A DNA stretch of 64,000 nucleotides, taken from the NCBI GenBank assembly GCA_041398965.1, contig JAWKTT010000013.1, positions 1-64,000 on the forward strand, read 5' to 3'. The position numbers and the translations under genes were made by a program. The notes beneath the pieces are model-generated. The model did no database searches. It was not told the origin of the DNA and saw only the letters and a list, made by a program, of their open reading frames with translations. Positions 63,138-64,000 of the stretch are shown piece by piece (positions within the stretch are counted from its first letter, which is position 1; the number at the start of each line of letters is the position of its first letter). The DNA is from JAWKTT01 sp041398965. Lineage in GTDB: Bacteria > Planctomycetota > Planctomycetia > Planctomycetales > Planctomycetaceae.

Positions 63138-64000
63138 CGTAGAGCCTCCGAATTTCATCCGCCGACAACGCGGCCCCAAACAGGTTGAACTCATCCAGGC
63201 AGCCGTTGAGGTTGCGAATGGCAAACCGAGGTTGATCTCGCTCCGGAAGCCCCCAGTTGCCAAGCGACGCATCGCCGATGCGGATCGCTGTCACAAGGTA
63301 CTCATCGGGGATCGCTTCCAGACTCAATACTTCGCCGTTGAGGTAATGCGTGACGCGACGATTCGCTCCGTCGTACACGGTCGCCAGCATCAGCCACCTG
63401 CCGCTCAAGGAAGTATTCCAGAACGGTGGAGAGAAGAAGATGTGCTTGTCCTTTTCTCCCTTTGACATGTCCCACACATCACGTTTCTTGACCGAGAAAA
63501 ACAGCCGACCGTCATCCATAATCTGCCAGTGCGGTTCTCCTTGCTCGTGGCCATCGGTCAGGAACAGCGAGTTATACCAGCGGTCCAGACTGTTGATTCG
63601 CACCCAGGCAATGAGTGTCAGGTTCTGATATTCGCCCGGCACATGCAGCCGCACGCGACTTCCCGCCGGACTGAAATCGAGAGCACTCGCCGCGTCGCCC
63701 CAACGATTCGATGCCAACGCTGCTGCTACGACCGCTCCTTCGCTGGCTCGATCGACATCTCGCGTAACCAGATTCGGCAGTTGACGCTTCGCTACATCAA
63801 TGGTTGCCAACCGATACTGGACTATCAACCTCTGGTCCTGAGACAGCTCATCCATTGACAGCTTCCAGCGTTCACGGCGAGACTGCTGTTGCACCATGAT
63901 GCGCCGCTGCAGTTCTCCGGCCCCGACAAACGACTGCGGATTGGCGTCGAACGCTGCTTGACCCTCAGGAGTCATTTGAGTGGCTTGACCTTGCTTCAGC
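63121..64000 (-). CDS. FecR/LamG-domain protein, C-terminal part (5' end beyond window)
   Basis: The frame enters from the right edge and stops with TAA at 63121-63123, giving about 292 visible residues. The first part (QGQATQMTPEGQAAFDANPQ, SFVGAGELQRRIMVQQQSRR) looks like the end of a FecR-type domain and linker. Residues from about 100 form a LamG/concanavalin-like jelly roll: RVRLHVPGEYQNLTLIAWVR, WYNSLFLTDGHEQGEPHWQI, and the ending NLNGCLDEFNLFGAALSADE. In planctomycetes such proteins usually have an N-terminal anti-sigma region and membrane helix and follow an ECF sigma gene; both would lie to the right. It is the probable regulator or glycan sensor of the operon that follows. Confidence 0.82.
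   Translation of the reverse strand, partial: LKQGQATQMTPEGQAAFDANPQSFVGAGELQRRIMVQQQSRRERWKLSMDELSQDQRLIVQYRLATIDVAKRQLPNLVTRDVDRASEGAVVAAALASNRWGDAASALDFSPAGSRVRLHVPGEYQNLTLIAWVRINSLDRWYNSLFLTDGHEQGEPHWQIMDDGRLFFSVKKRDVWDMSKGEKDKHIFFSPPFWNTSLSGRWLMLATVYDGANRRVTHYLNGEVLSLEAIPDEYLVTAIRIGDASLGNWGLPERDQPRFAIRNLNGCLDEFNLFGAALSADEIRRLYDDGKP

Overview
The window looks like a chromosome segment from a Planctomycetota bacterium, probably class Planctomycetia. The evidence is gene content: secreted proteins of the DUF1549/DUF1553 and DUF1501 families, formylglycine-type sulfatases, a DUF1559 pseudopilin-like protein with an H-x9-DG box, ECF sigma factors paired with anti-sigma or Ser/Thr-kinase partners, twin-arginine-type exported enzymes, and a formylmethanofuran dehydrogenase subunit A homologue (C1 carriers of this kind are known in Planctomycetes). 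Ribosome-binding sites are patchy: some genes have a clear AGGAG, many have none.

Layout. 0-6.6 kb: the C-terminus of a Gfo/Idh/MocA oxidoreductase, then a minus-strand block with a DUF1549/DUF1553 gene, a heavily frameshifted DUF1501 gene, an ECF sigma factor, and a membrane anti-sigma/DUF1549 fusion overlapping the sigma gene by ATGA. 7-13 kb: solute:sodium symporter, dihydroorotase, inositol-phosphatase family protein and a PfkB sugar kinase; the kinase lies between two inverted copies of a 131-132 bp palindromic repeat. 13.9-16.3 kb: an ECF sigma gene overlapping a transmembrane Ser/Thr kinase with an N-terminal H-x3-C-x2-C motif. 16.4-25.2 kb: LolD-like ATPase, ParA, metallophosphoesterase, then yidC, rmlD, rnpA and a TlpA-like thioredoxin. 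25.3-34.2 kb: an ABC exporter whose nucleotide-binding motifs are all degenerate, an ABC-2 permease, a thioredoxin, a TIM-barrel isomerase-like protein, an orphan fhcA and an aldehyde dehydrogenase. 34.3-40.8 kb: lipoprotein plus DUF1559 protein, sulfatase, DUF485/ActP-like symporter pair and a small Cys-rich secreted protein. 41.4-47.0 kb: a four-gene plus-strand operon of two DUF3299-like proteins, an unknown exported protein and a GT39-like membrane glycosyltransferase.

47-57 kb is accessory and partly decayed: a Tat-exported FAD oxidoreductase, a DUF4405-like membrane protein, a frameshifted cupin, the tail of a Gly/Asp-repeat protein cut by a REP/RAYT transposase element (itself carrying compensating frameshifts), a wrecked leucine-rich-repeat gene, and an unknown gene bracketed by two near-identical 164 bp direct repeats. 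57.2-64 kb is an intact minus-strand operon running beyond the window: FecR/LamG-like regulator or sensor, cytochrome-type DUF1549/DUF1553 protein, sulfatase, DUF1501 protein.

The most unusual points are the sigma/anti-sigma-cytochrome fusion pair, the sigma/zinc-motif kinase pair, the apparently ATPase-dead ABC exporter, the three families of structured dispersed repeats, and the clusters of frameshifts (some of which could be sequence error). No tRNA, rRNA or CRISPR array was recognised.
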